From assembly GCA_036496605.1 (NCBI GenBank), contig DASXKV010000011.1, positions 30,322 through 94,321 on the forward strand: DNA of 64,000 bases. The letters are read 5' to 3'. Both the position numbers and the translations under genes were made by a program. Numbering within the stretch: position 1 is the first letter of the stretch; every line of letters begins with the position of its first letter. Under the pieces are notes generated by a model, which did not search any database, was not told where the DNA came from, and saw only the letters and a list, made by a program, of their open reading frames with translations. Below, piece by piece: positions 44,883 to 53,915 of the stretch. This DNA comes from Gemmatimonadaceae bacterium. Lineage in GTDB: Bacteria; Gemmatimonadota; Gemmatimonadetes; Gemmatimonadales; Gemmatimonadaceae.

Positions 44883-46657
44883 TGATGCATCGTCTTTTTC
44901 CGGATTCCGCTATGCGACCCATGGACCCCACCCTCGATTCAGCTTCTCGCCCTACCGGCTCGGCCGCACGCGAGCGCGCCGCCACAGCGCGCCACCTACT
45001 GGTCGACGCTGTCGTGCTCGGCGGACTCGCCGACGCGTTCCTCCGCGGCGGCTTCGGCATTGGCTTGCTCGCCTGGATGGTGGTCTTCACCGCAACGTTC
45101 GCGTACGTCAAGCGGCGCCGGGGCGGAATCAACCGCGAGCAGCTCGGTTGGCTCCTTACGGCGCTCTTCTTCGCGGCCACTTTTGCGTGGCGCGACAGTG
45201 GCGGGCTCGGGTTTTTCGATTTTGTGGCGATGCTGACCGCGCTTGCACTTCTCGGCGCCACGTCCTCGGCCGTATCGCCGATGCGCAGCGTTCTCGGGCA
45301 GCGTATTCGTGATCTTGCTCAAGCCCTCGCGCGGAGTGCGGCCCTCGTAGCCGCCGGGGTGTTCGGGTTGGTGCTCGCATGCGGCCTCGGCGATGGAGTT
45401 CAGCGATTGCGCCTCGGACGCACGAGAGCACTGGTGCGCGCATCGCTGATCGCCATTCCGCTAGTGCTCGTTTTCGGCGTGTTGCTCGGCTCGGCCGACC
45501 CGGTGTTCGGCTCACTCTTCCGTCTGCCCGACATCGATTTCGGCACGGTGGTGAGTCACCTCGTCGTCGCGGGCTTCTTCACATGGGTTGTCGGAGGTTG
45601 GATGTACGGCGCGCTTCTGAATGAGCGCCCGGTTCCGCGGATTCGAGAGGGGTTGCCGATCACGTTAGGCAGCCTCGACGTGACGATCGTGCTCGGCGCC
45701 CTCGTCGCGCTCTTCGCGGTCTTCGTCGGCGTGCAGATCGGATGGCTCTTCGGTGGCGAGCGCCTGGTGCGTGCGACCACGGGCCTCGGGTACGCGCAGT
45801 ATGCACGCCACGGATTCTTCGAGCTCGTCTGGGTGTCACTGCTCGTTTTGCCGGTGTTGCTCGGCAGTCGAAGTGCGCTGGATGACGACGCCGTGGCGAT
45901 TCGCCGGCACCGATTCCTGTCGATTCCCCTGCTGGCGCTACTCGGCGGGATCATGGCGTCGGCGCTCGGGCGCATGGGATTGTACGTGCATTACTACGGT
46001 TTGAGCACGGACCGTGTCTTCGCGACCGTATTCATGCTCTGGTTGGTCATCGTGTTTGCCTGGTATGGCTTCACCGTGCTGCGCGGACGGCTCCGGGACT
46101 TCGCCGCGGGAATGACGATCACTGGCTTTGCCACGCTCGCCGCTCTTGGTTTGGCAAACCCGGACGCCCTCGTCGCCCGCGTGAACATTTCCCGCGCGCA
46201 GGTGGCGCTCACCGTCGAGGATAGCGTCACCACTCCGGCAGCTCGGAAAACATCACTGTCGGCGAACACTGCCTCTCCAATCGACTACGGATATCTCACG
46301 TGGCGTCTCAGCGGCGACGCCGTGGGCCACGTGGTCGATGCGCTCGTCGCGAATACCGTCTCGCCGGTCGGTTCCGCGGCGCGACTCGCGGAGGTTCGCG
46401 CTCGATGCGATGCCGTGAAGACGCTGTTTCGTCGTTGGGGGTCTGGGCCCGTCGACTGGAATCTGCGGGCTTTTGGTGGGGATTGGCGGCGCTGGAATGT
46501 CGGTGCCTGGGACGCGTCGCGTGTCATGAGCTCGCACGAGGCGGCGCTGCGCAACGTTACCTGTCTCGACGCGAGCGGCGAGACGCCGTTTGGCGATCGT
46601 GACCGGCGATCGCTGCGGCCGGGTGAACAGGGCTACGTTGCCCCCGGGACGCACTGA
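44882..46657 (+). CDS. DUF4173-type polytopic membrane protein
   Basis: 591 residues (or 581 from the ATG at 44912, which has GGA 8 bases upstream and is also plausible). About ten TM helices with the family-like block YARHGFFELVWVSLLVLPVLL and a soluble C-terminal domain (about 470-591) rich in Arg and Trp. Function unknown. Divergent from the ECF sigma gene, so possibly under its control. Confidence 0.7.
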   Translation: MMHRLFPDSAMRPMDPTLDSASRPTGSAARERAATARHLLVDAVVLGGLADAFLRGGFGIGLLAWMVVFTATFAYVKRRRGGINREQLGWLLTALFFAATFAWRDSGGLGFFDFVAMLTALALLGATSSAVSPMRSVLGQRIRDLAQALARSAALVAAGVFGLVLACGLGDGVQRLRLGRTRALVRASLIAIPLVLVFGVLLGSADPVFGSLFRLPDIDFGTVVSHLVVAGFFTWVVGGWMYGALLNERPVPRIREGLPITLGSLDVTIVLGALVALFAVFVGVQIGWLFGGERLVRATTGLGYAQYARHGFFELVWVSLLVLPVLLGSRSALDDDAVAIRRHRFLSIPLLALLGGIMASALGRMGLYVHYYGLSTDRVFATVFMLWLVIVFAWYGFTVLRGRLRDFAAGMTITGFATLAALGLANPDALVARVNISRAQVALTVEDSVTTPAARKTSLSANTASPIDYGYLTWRLSGDAVGHVVDALVANTVSPVGSAARLAEVRARCDAVKTLFRRWGSGPVDWNLRAFGGDWRRWNVGAWDASRVMSSHEAALRNVTCLDASGETPFGDRDRRSLRPGEQGYVAPGTH

Positions 46658-46697
46658 CGCTCTGGTCCAGCGCGGCCAGCAATTGTAGCGTTTGGGC

Positions 46698-47477
46698 GTG
46701 ACGCCTGGCCAAATACCCGACGGCTATCTCGAGCACGCGCCGCCGCCTTCGCTGCGCGAGTACGTGGAGTGTTTCTGGACGCGCGGGGCGCCGCTGCCTA
46801 ACGCGACCGTGGAGCACATCATTCCGGATGGCGGCATCGACCTCGTGCTTGGCTACGGCGGGGCGAAGGCGGCCGAGCGGCCGAACGCGATGCTCGCGGT
46901 TGGCACGATGACGCGTCCGCTAATTCTCGGCAGTCAAGAAGAAAGGCAGCTCGCTTTCGTCGGTGTGCGATTCTGGCCTGGACGCGCGCTTCCCTTCCTC
47001 GGCGTGCCGGCGGCGGAGCTCACCGATTTGCGAGTCGATATCGCCGAACTCTGGCCTAACCGCGGGGCGACTCTCGAGAGGCTGGAGGGCTATGACGCGG
47101 CGGCGGTGCGCCGCGCCTTCGAGGAGCTCCTGATTCATCGATTAGAGCGTGCGCGACCGTTGGACATGACAGTCGACGGCGCGGTGCGCGCGATCCTGCG
47201 CGCGGGTGGCAACCTCTCCATCGCCGCGCTAGCGCCGGCGCTCGGCGTGACGCGTCAGCACATGGCGCGCGCGTTCGCACTGCACGTCGGCGTTCCGCCG
47301 AAAATGTTCGCGCGCGTTGCACGCGTGCGTCGTGCACTCGCGAAAGCACGCGTGGCCGCCTCGCTCGATTGGGCGACGCTCGCGCTCGAAGTGGGTTACT
47401 ACGATCAGTCGCATCTCGCGGGCGAGGTCAAAGAGATCACCGGCCGGACGCCGAGCGAATGGCTTGTTTCCGCCTGA
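46698..47477 (+). CDS. AraC-family transcriptional regulator
   Basis: About 259 residues from a GTG; a TTG two codons earlier is possible. The N-terminal ligand-binding region (PSLREYVECFWTRG, HIIPDGGIDLVLGYGG, VGVRFWPGRALPFLGVPAAEL) is of the DUF6597 type. The C-terminal double HTH has LSIAALAPALGVTRQHMARAFALHVG and LALEVGYYDQSHLAGEVKEITGRTPSEW. It probably regulates the VOC gene 96 bp downstream; the ligand is unknown. Confidence 0.85.
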   Translation: MTPGQIPDGYLEHAPPPSLREYVECFWTRGAPLPNATVEHIIPDGGIDLVLGYGGAKAAERPNAMLAVGTMTRPLILGSQEERQLAFVGVRFWPGRALPFLGVPAAELTDLRVDIAELWPNRGATLERLEGYDAAAVRRAFEELLIHRLERARPLDMTVDGAVRAILRAGGNLSIAALAPALGVTRQHMARAFALHVGVPPKMFARVARVRRALAKARVAASLDWATLALEVGYYDQSHLAGEVKEITGRTPSEWLVSA

Positions 47478-47573
47478 CGAGGACAGGGGAAGGGACTCGA
47501 TTCCATTTTTCCAAGACGAGCGAAGTGGCGCGATGCAGTTTGTCTGCACCACTTCCACAAGGAGACTACCGGT

Positions 47574-47984
47574 ATGAAGCGGAGCGAGATGCACAAGCTG
47601 ACTCCCCTGCTCACGGTCGAGTCGATCGAACCGTGCTTGCCGTTTTGGGTCGAGCGCCTGGGTTTTGCGAAGACGGTCGAGGTGCCGGACGGAAATTCGC
47701 TCGGGTTTGTGATTTTGGCGAAGGACGCCGTCGAGATCATGTATCAGTCGCGCGCAAGCGTCGAGAAGGATATTCCACCGATGGGCCAGAGCCCGGCGAG
47801 TGGCTTGCCGGCGATGGGGCTATTTATCGAAGTCGGGAACATCGACGATATTGAGAGCTCGCTCGCGGGGATCGAGCACGTGATTCCGCGGCGGCGGACC
47901 TTCTATGGAATGGACGAGGTGGTGGTTCGCGAGCCGGGCGGCTACGTCGTGGTGTTCGCTCAGCCGGTGGCGGCAAACGCGTAG
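47574..47984 (+). CDS. VOC-family (glyoxalase / bleomycin-resistance) protein
   Basis: 136 residues. Begins with KLTPLLTVESIEPCLPFWVERLGF and ends VVVREPGGYVVVFAQ, the paired beta-alpha-beta units of vicinal-oxygen-chelate proteins; the closing Glu of REPGG is a typical metal ligand. Members include glyoxalases and drug-binding proteins; activity not predictable. AAGGAG 10 bases before the ATG. Confidence 0.8.
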   Translation: MKRSEMHKLTPLLTVESIEPCLPFWVERLGFAKTVEVPDGNSLGFVILAKDAVEIMYQSRASVEKDIPPMGQSPASGLPAMGLFIEVGNIDDIESSLAGIEHVIPRRRTFYGMDEVVVREPGGYVVVFAQPVAANA

Positions 47985-48033
47985 TGCGCAGCGCGCCGAG
48001 CGTGGAGCAACGGACGAGGCTGCGATCCCAGAG

Positions 48034-49350
48034 ATGACCGGGACCGGCCAAGCACCGACCACGCTCGCGCGGCGGCTGGGGATGTTCGACGCGACGATGA
48101 TCGTGATGGGCGGGATCATTGGCGCGGGGATCTTCATCAATCCGTCCGTAGTGGCGCGGCTCGTTCACACGCCGGCATTGATCCTCACGCCGTGGCTCAT
48201 CGGTGGCGCGATCGCGCTCGCCGGCGCGTTCGTCTACGCGGAATTGGCCGATCGGAAGCCGGACGTCGGTGGACAGTATGCGTACATCCGAGACGCGTTC
48301 CATCCAATGGTCGCTTTTCTCTACGGATGGACACTGCTCCTCGTGACGCAAACGGGCGGAATGGCGGCAGTTGCTGTGACATTCGCCGCGTATTTTCGGG
48401 AGCTGACCGGCATCGGCCTAACGACACGAGTGCTGGCGATCGCGATCCTGCTCGTGCTGACCGTGATCAACTGCTTCGGCGTCCGCGCGGGAAGCAATGT
48501 TCAGAGCACGCTCATGGTGCTCAAGATTCTCGCGGTCGCGGCGCTCGTCGTCGTCGGCGGCAGCGCACACCGGCTCGAGGCGTCCGTACTGCCGACTGGT
48601 CAACCGGTGCCGGTTGCGGCTCTCGCGGCGGCGATGGTGCCCGTCCTCTTTGCCTATGGAGGTTGGCAAACCGCGTCATTCGTAAGTGGCGAGATGTGCG
48701 AGCCGCGCCGCGATCTCCCGCGTGCACTACTCATCGGGGTGCTGGGCGTCGTGGTCCTGTACCTGGCGGTGAATATCGTCTGTCTGCACGTGCTCGGCGC
48801 CGATGGCCTGGCAGCGACGACGACGCCCGCATCGGAGGTGATGCGGCGTGTCCTTGGCCCGGTTGGCGCGCGATTGATTGCCGCGGGCATCGCCGTGTCG
48901 ACGGTAGGCTTTCTGAGCCAGGGCATGCTGACGGCGCCGCGCGCGTACTTCGCGATGGCGCGCGACGGCGTGTTTTTCCGGCAGGTCGCGTACGTGAGCC
49001 CGCGTTCGCGGGCGCCGGTCGTTGCGATCGCGGTGCAGGGCGTCTGGGCAGCGGTGATCGCGTTCTCGGGAAAATATGAGCAAATTCTCAATTACGTCGT
49101 CGCGCTCGACGCGGTGTTTTTCGGATTGACGGGCGCGGCACTGCTCGTGTTTCGCCGCCGCGAGCGGCGCTTGCCGGGTGGATTCCGCATGCCCGGACAC
49201 CCGTGGACGACGATCGTTTTCGTCGCGGCGTTCTGGGCGCTGGCGGTCAACACGGTGATTCAGAATCCACGCTCGGCGGGGATCGGTGTCTTGATTCTGC
49301 TCGCGGGAATACCGGCGTACTACGGCTGGCGGCGACCGGCGAGGTCTTAG
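48034..49350 (+). CDS. APC-family amino-acid permease
   Basis: 438 residues from the ATG that starts the conserved N terminus (LGMFDATMIVMGGIIGAGIFINP, containing the APC signature GAGIF); the upstream in-frame extension overlaps the VOC gene. Twelve TM helices. Proton-coupled uptake or exchange of amino acids or related compounds; substrate unknown. Its stop overlaps that of the convergent TonB-plug protein by 4 bp. Confidence 0.85.
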   Translation: MTGTGQAPTTLARRLGMFDATMIVMGGIIGAGIFINPSVVARLVHTPALILTPWLIGGAIALAGAFVYAELADRKPDVGGQYAYIRDAFHPMVAFLYGWTLLLVTQTGGMAAVAVTFAAYFRELTGIGLTTRVLAIAILLVLTVINCFGVRAGSNVQSTLMVLKILAVAALVVVGGSAHRLEASVLPTGQPVPVAALAAAMVPVLFAYGGWQTASFVSGEMCEPRRDLPRALLIGVLGVVVLYLAVNIVCLHVLGADGLAATTTPASEVMRRVLGPVGARLIAAGIAVSTVGFLSQGMLTAPRAYFAMARDGVFFRQVAYVSPRSRAPVVAIAVQGVWAAVIAFSGKYEQILNYVVALDAVFFGLTGAALLVFRRRERRLPGGFRMPGHPWTTIVFVAAFWALAVNTVIQNPRSAGIGVLILLAGIPAYYGWRRPARS

Positions 49351-50762
49351 GGGCGTGAGCCGCGGGTCCACAGCAGGACCGTGCCGCAGCCTTGCTTGGT
49401 GCGGAATCCGGCCGGCGTCATCGAAGGCGTATAGACCTCCATCGCACCCACCTGATCGGCCTCGACCAGCGCATTGAGATCGCTCAATTCCCAGTTGATC
49501 AGCTGCTTGCCGTCGAGGAAGATCGCCGGCGTGCAATTCTCCATTTCGCCGCGCATGCGGATCGTCACCCGACGAGAGTTGTCTGTCGACACGGTGACGC
49601 CGGGTGCGCGCCGTAGAATGTCCGTGACCTCGTGCGGATGTATCCGATCGATGTCGTTTGCGGTGAAAAACTTCCCAGCGCCGAGCCGCATACGGGCGTC
49701 GAAGCCGACGGCACTCGTCAGTGTCGGGCGTGAGGCGCGAACGTGCACGGTGTCGAGGAACCGCCGGATCGTCAGCAGACCAATCACTACCGGAACATGC
49801 CGGTCGGTGAGATCGACGGCCCGCTCGTCAGGCACGAAGCCAATGGCGCGCGTGTTTAAAGTTTGCGTACCGCCAGGGACTCCCGCGAGTTGGAACGCCC
49901 CGTCGTCATTGGTGACACCAACGACATCGCTGTTGAACAGCTTGACGCGCGCACCTGGAATCGGTACGCCATCCTCCGATCGCACCCAGCCGGCGAGACT
50001 ACTCGTCCGCCGCTTCGGGGCGCCGCTGTCGGGAGCGCTGCCGACGGGGCCAGTGCTGTCGGTCGGCACCAAATGATCGATGTACAGATTACGCCGCGCG
50101 ATGCGAGACTTTGGAATATCCAACTCGATCGCGCCGCTGGTGTCCGCGCCCCTGATGGCACGCAGGATGACCGAAGACGCCGTGGGCACGCCGCAGATGA
50201 CGAACCATCCGCTGGCGTCGGTCGTCGCGCGCCGCGAGAGAATGTCGCGCCCAACGCCATTCTTACCAAGGATGATCTCGCTCCATTCGGCGAGCACGAT
50301 GCTGCTTTCGGTGCCGACGAGCGAGTGTGAGTTCAAGACATAGCCGATGACCGCTCCGTTCGTATTCCGGTCTTCGTCGCCGCGGCACAGTGCGAGCTCG
50401 ATCCGCCCCGGTGACGGAACGGCAAGATCGACGCGTAACTCGCTACCATCGGTGACGGTCAGGAGATGCTGCATCACGCCGAGTCCGAGCGAGTCGAGCA
50501 TCGGATGAACGAAGCCCGCGATGTATCTCCCGATTGCGACGCTGTCGAGCACGAACCGACCTAACGAGTCAGACGTAGTGCTGAAAAGGATGCGCGAGCG
50601 ATCGTCGGCATTGACCAGCTCGACATGTGCGCCAGCGAGGGGGAGAGCGGCGACGCTGTCGTACACGAGGCCACGAAGCCTCGTCACTTGAGTGCGCGCG
50701 GTCGTCGGAAGTGAGACGATAATCGCAGCGACAGCACATCCAATGGCGCGTCGAGCGCCCAT
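49347..50762 (-). CDS. Carboxypeptidase-regulatory / TonB-plug protein without barrel
   Basis: 471 residues. Signal peptide ending TARTQ. Two carboxypeptidase-regulatory-like beta-sandwich domains (about 25-110 and 255-340: LRGLVYDSVAALPLAGAHVE, LAGWVRSEDGVPIPGARVKL), then a TonB-receptor plug (about 365-471: HEVTDILRRAPGVTV, AIFLDGKQLI, VEADQVGAMEVY). It stops where the 22-strand barrel would start, so it is not a transporter by itself; probably a surface-binding protein or partner of a full receptor. TTGGAGG site upstream of the ATG. Confidence 0.75.
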   Translation of the reverse strand: MGARRAIGCAVAAIIVSLPTTARTQVTRLRGLVYDSVAALPLAGAHVELVNADDRSRILFSTTSDSLGRFVLDSVAIGRYIAGFVHPMLDSLGLGVMQHLLTVTDGSELRVDLAVPSPGRIELALCRGDEDRNTNGAVIGYVLNSHSLVGTESSIVLAEWSEIILGKNGVGRDILSRRATTDASGWFVICGVPTASSVILRAIRGADTSGAIELDIPKSRIARRNLYIDHLVPTDSTGPVGSAPDSGAPKRRTSSLAGWVRSEDGVPIPGARVKLFNSDVVGVTNDDGAFQLAGVPGGTQTLNTRAIGFVPDERAVDLTDRHVPVVIGLLTIRRFLDTVHVRASRPTLTSAVGFDARMRLGAGKFFTANDIDRIHPHEVTDILRRAPGVTVSTDNSRRVTIRMRGEMENCTPAIFLDGKQLINWELSDLNALVEADQVGAMEVYTPSMTPAGFRTKQGCGTVLLWTRGSRP

Positions 50763-50865
50763 GCCCAGCCTCCAACAGGTGCCGATGACGAACCAGTATT
50801 ACGCTGCTCGTGGTTCCCGACAAGGATGTGGTGTTAGGTGTTAGGGTTAGGGGAGCGGATTCTAG

Positions 50866-50894
50866 CCCCTGGCCCCTAGCAGCACCCAATACCC
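50866..50894 (-). repeat. G-tract element after the ypfJ stop
   Basis: On the minus strand, beginning 9 bases after the stop, four G tracts (GGG, GGG, GGGG, GGGG) separated by 4, 8 and 3 bases. Near-canonical quadruplex pattern; no T tract follows. Possible 3-prime RNA structure or terminator. Confidence 0.45.
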
Positions 50895-50902
50895 ACCTGC
50901 CG

Positions 50903-51763
50903 TCAGGGCCCGCGGTCGCCGAACGTGTCGCACGCTTCGATCTGGCCCGTCGTAAGGCCGCGTTTGAACCAGGCGGTTCGTTGCGCCGCGGAGCCGTGAG
51001 TGAACGTCTCCGCGTTGACGTGGCCCGTCGTGGCGCGCTGGATTCGATCGTCGCCGACAGCAGCCGCGGCGTTGAGACCTTCTTCGATGTCGCCCTGCTG
51101 GAGAAGCCGACGCTGCTCGGTGCTATGCCCCCAGATGCCCGCGAAACAGTCCGCTTGCAATTCGAGACGCACCGAAATGGCGTTCGCGGTTCCAGGATTT
51201 TCATGCTGAAGGCGCCGCGCTTGTGCGTCGATGCCGAGTAGGTGCTGAACGTGATGTCCTAGCTCGTGCGCCAGCACGTAGGCTTCCGCGAAATCGCCCG
51301 GCGCGCCGAAGCGGCGCTGCAGCTCGTCGTAGAAGCCGAGGTCGATGTACACCTTCTGATCGAGGGCGCAGTAAAACGGCCCCATCGTCGACTCGGCCGT
51401 TCCGCATCCCGATTGCGTCGCGTCACGGAAGAGGACGAGCTTTGCATCCTGATACGGGACGTGTCGGTCGCCGAGAATCGATCGCCACGTGTTCTGAACG
51501 TCGTCGAGCACGAACGACACGAACTGTACGAGCCGATCCTCCGCCGGCGTGCTCGCGATTTCGCCATTCGTCGTTGCCGGCGCGCCGGCGCCGCTCGCCG
51601 ATGTGCTGCCCGTCACAAAATCGCGACCGAAGATCAGGCTCAACACCAGTAGCACGACTGCGCCGCCGATTCCCATTCCCGCGCGTCCGCCCGGGATGAA
51701 GCCACCACCCTGGCCACGCCGATCTTCGATATTCGAGCTTTCCCCGCCAGGCGTCCAACGCAT
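50903..51763 (-). CDS. ypfJ: Neutral zinc metallopeptidase, YpfJ family
   Basis: 286 residues. Starts MRWTPGGESSNIEDRRG, the hallmark N terminus of this family. One TM helix (32-48), then an extracytoplasmic domain with the zinc motif HELGHH (166-171), a downstream ELQADCFAGIW and four Cys. Substrate unknown. GGGGAG site before the ATG. Confidence 0.85.
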   Translation of the reverse strand: MRWTPGGESSNIEDRRGQGGGFIPGGRAGMGIGGAVVLLVLSLIFGRDFVTGSTSASGAGAPATTNGEIASTPAEDRLVQFVSFVLDDVQNTWRSILGDRHVPYQDAKLVLFRDATQSGCGTAESTMGPFYCALDQKVYIDLGFYDELQRRFGAPGDFAEAYVLAHELGHHVQHLLGIDAQARRLQHENPGTANAISVRLELQADCFAGIWGHSTEQRRLLQQGDIEEGLNAAAAVGDDRIQRATTGHVNAETFTHGSAAQRTAWFKRGLTTGQIEACDTFGDRGP

Positions 51764-51880
51764 GTGCTGCTCTCCCCGCTTTTTTTCAAAACATGTGAGG
51801 CAAGAAACAGCCCATGTGGGCGGCGGTTGATTGGTGAGTGCTAATCGGGAGGAGCTCGGAACGAGCGACTAGAGAATAAA

Positions 51881-51913
51881 CCCCGGTCCCTCGGCCCTAG
51901 CCCCCAGTCGCCC
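51881..51913 (-). repeat. Canonical G-quadruplex motif after a stop codon
   Basis: On the minus strand, just after the stop of the 91-residue gene, G tracts run GGG-N5-GGGGG-N3-GGG-N4-GGG-N3-GGGG followed by TTTATT. It satisfies the G3+N1-7 quadruplex rule with one tract to spare, and the T-rich tail resembles a terminator. Confidence 0.6.
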
Positions 51914-51918
51914 TCACA

Positions 51919-52194
51919 TCACCTGATCGCCGCTAAGTCGTTGAGCAGCGCCACGCCTGCAAAGAGCAGTGACACGAGCAGCGCGGCGCGCCAAGCGGTG
52001 ATTCCGAGGATGCGGCGTGCTCGAGCGAGCGCAGCACGTGCGGCGGCTTGGCCGCGAACGTCATCGTCGTTGCGGAGGGGCCACGCGTCGATCTTGATTG
52101 ACCGCCTGACGAGATATGCAGCTGTGCTGAGGATCAGCACGACTGCGAGCGAGAGCGGTAGAAAGAGTCGGTCGATGAGCTCGGAAATCGGCAT
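51919..52194 (-). CDS. Small two-helix membrane protein
   Basis: 91 residues. TM1 (about 10-28, LFLPLSLAVVLILSTAAYLV), a charged cytoplasmic loop with RNDDDVRGQAAARAALARAR, and TM2 (about 67-85). No known family. It follows the zinc-ribbon membrane protein gene by 45 bp on the same strand and may be in its operon. Confidence 0.5.
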   Translation of the reverse strand: MPISELIDRLFLPLSLAVVLILSTAAYLVRRSIKIDAWPLRNDDDVRGQAAARAALARARRILGITAWRAALLVSLLFAGVALLNDLAAIR

Positions 52195-52239
52195 CGTCTT
52201 CTATACCCCACGGCGCCCGCTTCGGTTCGGTGGTGATGA

Positions 52240-53118
52240 TCAGCCAACAGCACCTACACCCGATGTTCCTCCGCCAATGCGGTAGGGACCCGTCACCGTC
52301 AGCGCCAGTCTGCGGTTCAGCAGCCAGGCTCCGAATGCGGCGATGCCAATGATGAGCAAGCCAATGAGATTCGAGAACCCGGCGAAGATCGGGATCTCGG
52401 CCGCGAGCAGCACGAGTGAGCCGATGCCTAACAACATCGTGCCTGCTCCAAGCTGCCTGGGACGGAGCGGCGTCGCCGGCGCCGTACCAACGGGAGAACC
52501 AGATTGCATGATGTTGAAGCCGGTATCCGCGGTCCTGGCAGAAGCGCTCGAATCGAAGATGCGGCCAACGTGCGGAGCGCGCGCCGAGATCGTGATCGTG
52601 TCGGCCATCGGCAGGCTTTCACGCGGATGCGCCGAGTTGTGAGATGCATTCTTCTGAAACTCCTTGCCGATGAGCGGGATGTACGTCGAGACGATCGCCA
52701 GATACGTCAAAGCGACGGCGAGCGTCTGGTACGCCCAGCCGCCGCGACCTCGCGATCCTTTCCGGACCGCCTTGCCAACCATGAATCCAACTGCAATCGC
52801 GACGAGCCCGAACTCCCGGCCAGTGATTGCCACGACGGCGGAATAGAGAACCGAGCCAGCAATCGCCGCGAGCATTCCCAGAGCCGTCGCGTGCAAGCCG
52901 CGGGTGAATCGCGTTCCACGCGGCCGATCGAGTGCATCGCGGCACGAGTCGCAGATGATCGCGTTGTTCGCCTGATAGTACGTGCTAATGATCGGACGTG
53001 AACAGGTCTTGCACGACGTCGCCGCGGTATCGGCACGCGGCGACTCCAGCGTGATCCTCTTGTCGACGTCGAATTGCAAGGGTTTGTGACCCGCGGAGGC
53101 GCTCGCGTCGGTGCTCAT
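52240..53118 (-). CDS. Zinc-ribbon polytopic membrane protein
   Basis: 292 residues. A cytoplasmic N terminus with a zinc ribbon (CKTC ... CDSC, about residues 36-60), a pair of long helices (80-120) with GFMVGKAVRKGSRGRGG, a third (about 130-150) and two C-terminal helices (about 228-270). Resembles uncharacterised zinc-ribbon membrane proteins of soil bacteria. Function unknown. Confidence 0.6.
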   Translation of the reverse strand: MSTDASASAGHKPLQFDVDKRITLESPRADTAATSCKTCSRPIISTYYQANNAIICDSCRDALDRPRGTRFTRGLHATALGMLAAIAGSVLYSAVVAITGREFGLVAIAVGFMVGKAVRKGSRGRGGWAYQTLAVALTYLAIVSTYIPLIGKEFQKNASHNSAHPRESLPMADTITISARAPHVGRIFDSSASARTADTGFNIMQSGSPVGTAPATPLRPRQLGAGTMLLGIGSLVLLAAEIPIFAGFSNLIGLLIIGIAAFGAWLLNRRLALTVTGPYRIGGGTSGVGAVG

Positions 53119-53159
53119 GGCACGAGACTGACGATCGTGGCGGGCTCGGCGGCACAGCC

Positions 53160-53711
53160 CTAGCGGTGCCGAGGATGCGTGATCCGCTCGACGATCTGCT
53201 GGACACGCCAGGGGTTCACGCCATTGCGCTGTTCGAGCGCGAGCGGGTGGTCGGTTGGATCGAGTTGAACGAAGGGGCGCGTCGGCCAGGATCGGACGTG
53301 AATGACACTCTTTAGAAGTTGCGTATCAGGGTAGCCGGGAATCGCCGTGCAGAGCCACCCGAAGTATTGCGCGCCATTCCGGCGATCGATGTCGTCGACG
53401 CTCGCCAAATACCGTGCGAAGCTGTCGCGGCTGAGCGAGAGCCAGACGCCGTAGGTCAGCGGCTCCCGATAGCCGCGGACGGGAATCTCGAGACAGCCGC
53501 GAATGAAGAACCACTCGTTGTCGATGATGCAGGCGTCGTCGGAGAGCACCACGCGCCGTTCCCGCTCCGCGTCGGCGACAGCGAGGTATTGCGCGGGGAA
53601 ATCCCAGCCGAAGCTCGGAATGCCGTCGTGCAGCGCGCCGCAGCGCGCGCACTCGAATCGAAATGGCTCCGAGTCCTGAAAATCGATGGTTGTTTGAATT
53701 GGATGCGTCAT
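53160..53711 (-). CDS. DUF2199 protein
   Basis: 183 residues. Begins FRFECARCGALHDGIPSFGWDFP, the two-Cys start typical of DUF2199, continues with DACIIDNEWFFIRGCLEIPV and ends with LLKSVIHVRSWPTRPFVQLDPTDHPLALEQRNG. No catalytic motif; cytoplasmic; function unknown. Confidence 0.8.
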   Translation of the reverse strand: MTHPIQTTIDFQDSEPFRFECARCGALHDGIPSFGWDFPAQYLAVADAERERRVVLSDDACIIDNEWFFIRGCLEIPVRGYREPLTYGVWLSLSRDSFARYLASVDDIDRRNGAQYFGWLCTAIPGYPDTQLLKSVIHVRSWPTRPFVQLDPTDHPLALEQRNGVNPWRVQQIVERITHPRHR

Positions 53712-53827
53712 CGCATAGAGCGTCGAGCGTTACGCCGCGCGCGGACGACGTTGCCCTCAACGCTCCGCGCGCTGCGCTCTACGCAATGACGATCGAGTCG
53801 CGCGAACTCGCACAGACAAACACGTGT

Positions 53828-53858
53828 CGTCCGCTGTTGCGTTAGGCGACAGCGGACG
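53828..53858. other. Hairpin with CGTTAGGC in its loop
   Basis: Perfect 10-bp stem CGTCCGCTGT/ACAGCGGACG (53828-53837 with 53849-53858). The 11-nt loop contains the dispersed motif CGTTAGGC. It lies in the 204-bp gap after the beta-lactamase-like gene; no strong T tract. The gap also holds further GAGCGTT/AACGCTC inverted arms and two GACAAACACG copies (53815 and 53887). Confidence 0.5.
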
Positions 53859-53915
53859 AGTTGACCCGCGCTCCAGCGGCGGCACGGACAAACACGCCGC
53901 CGCGTGGATTATTTG

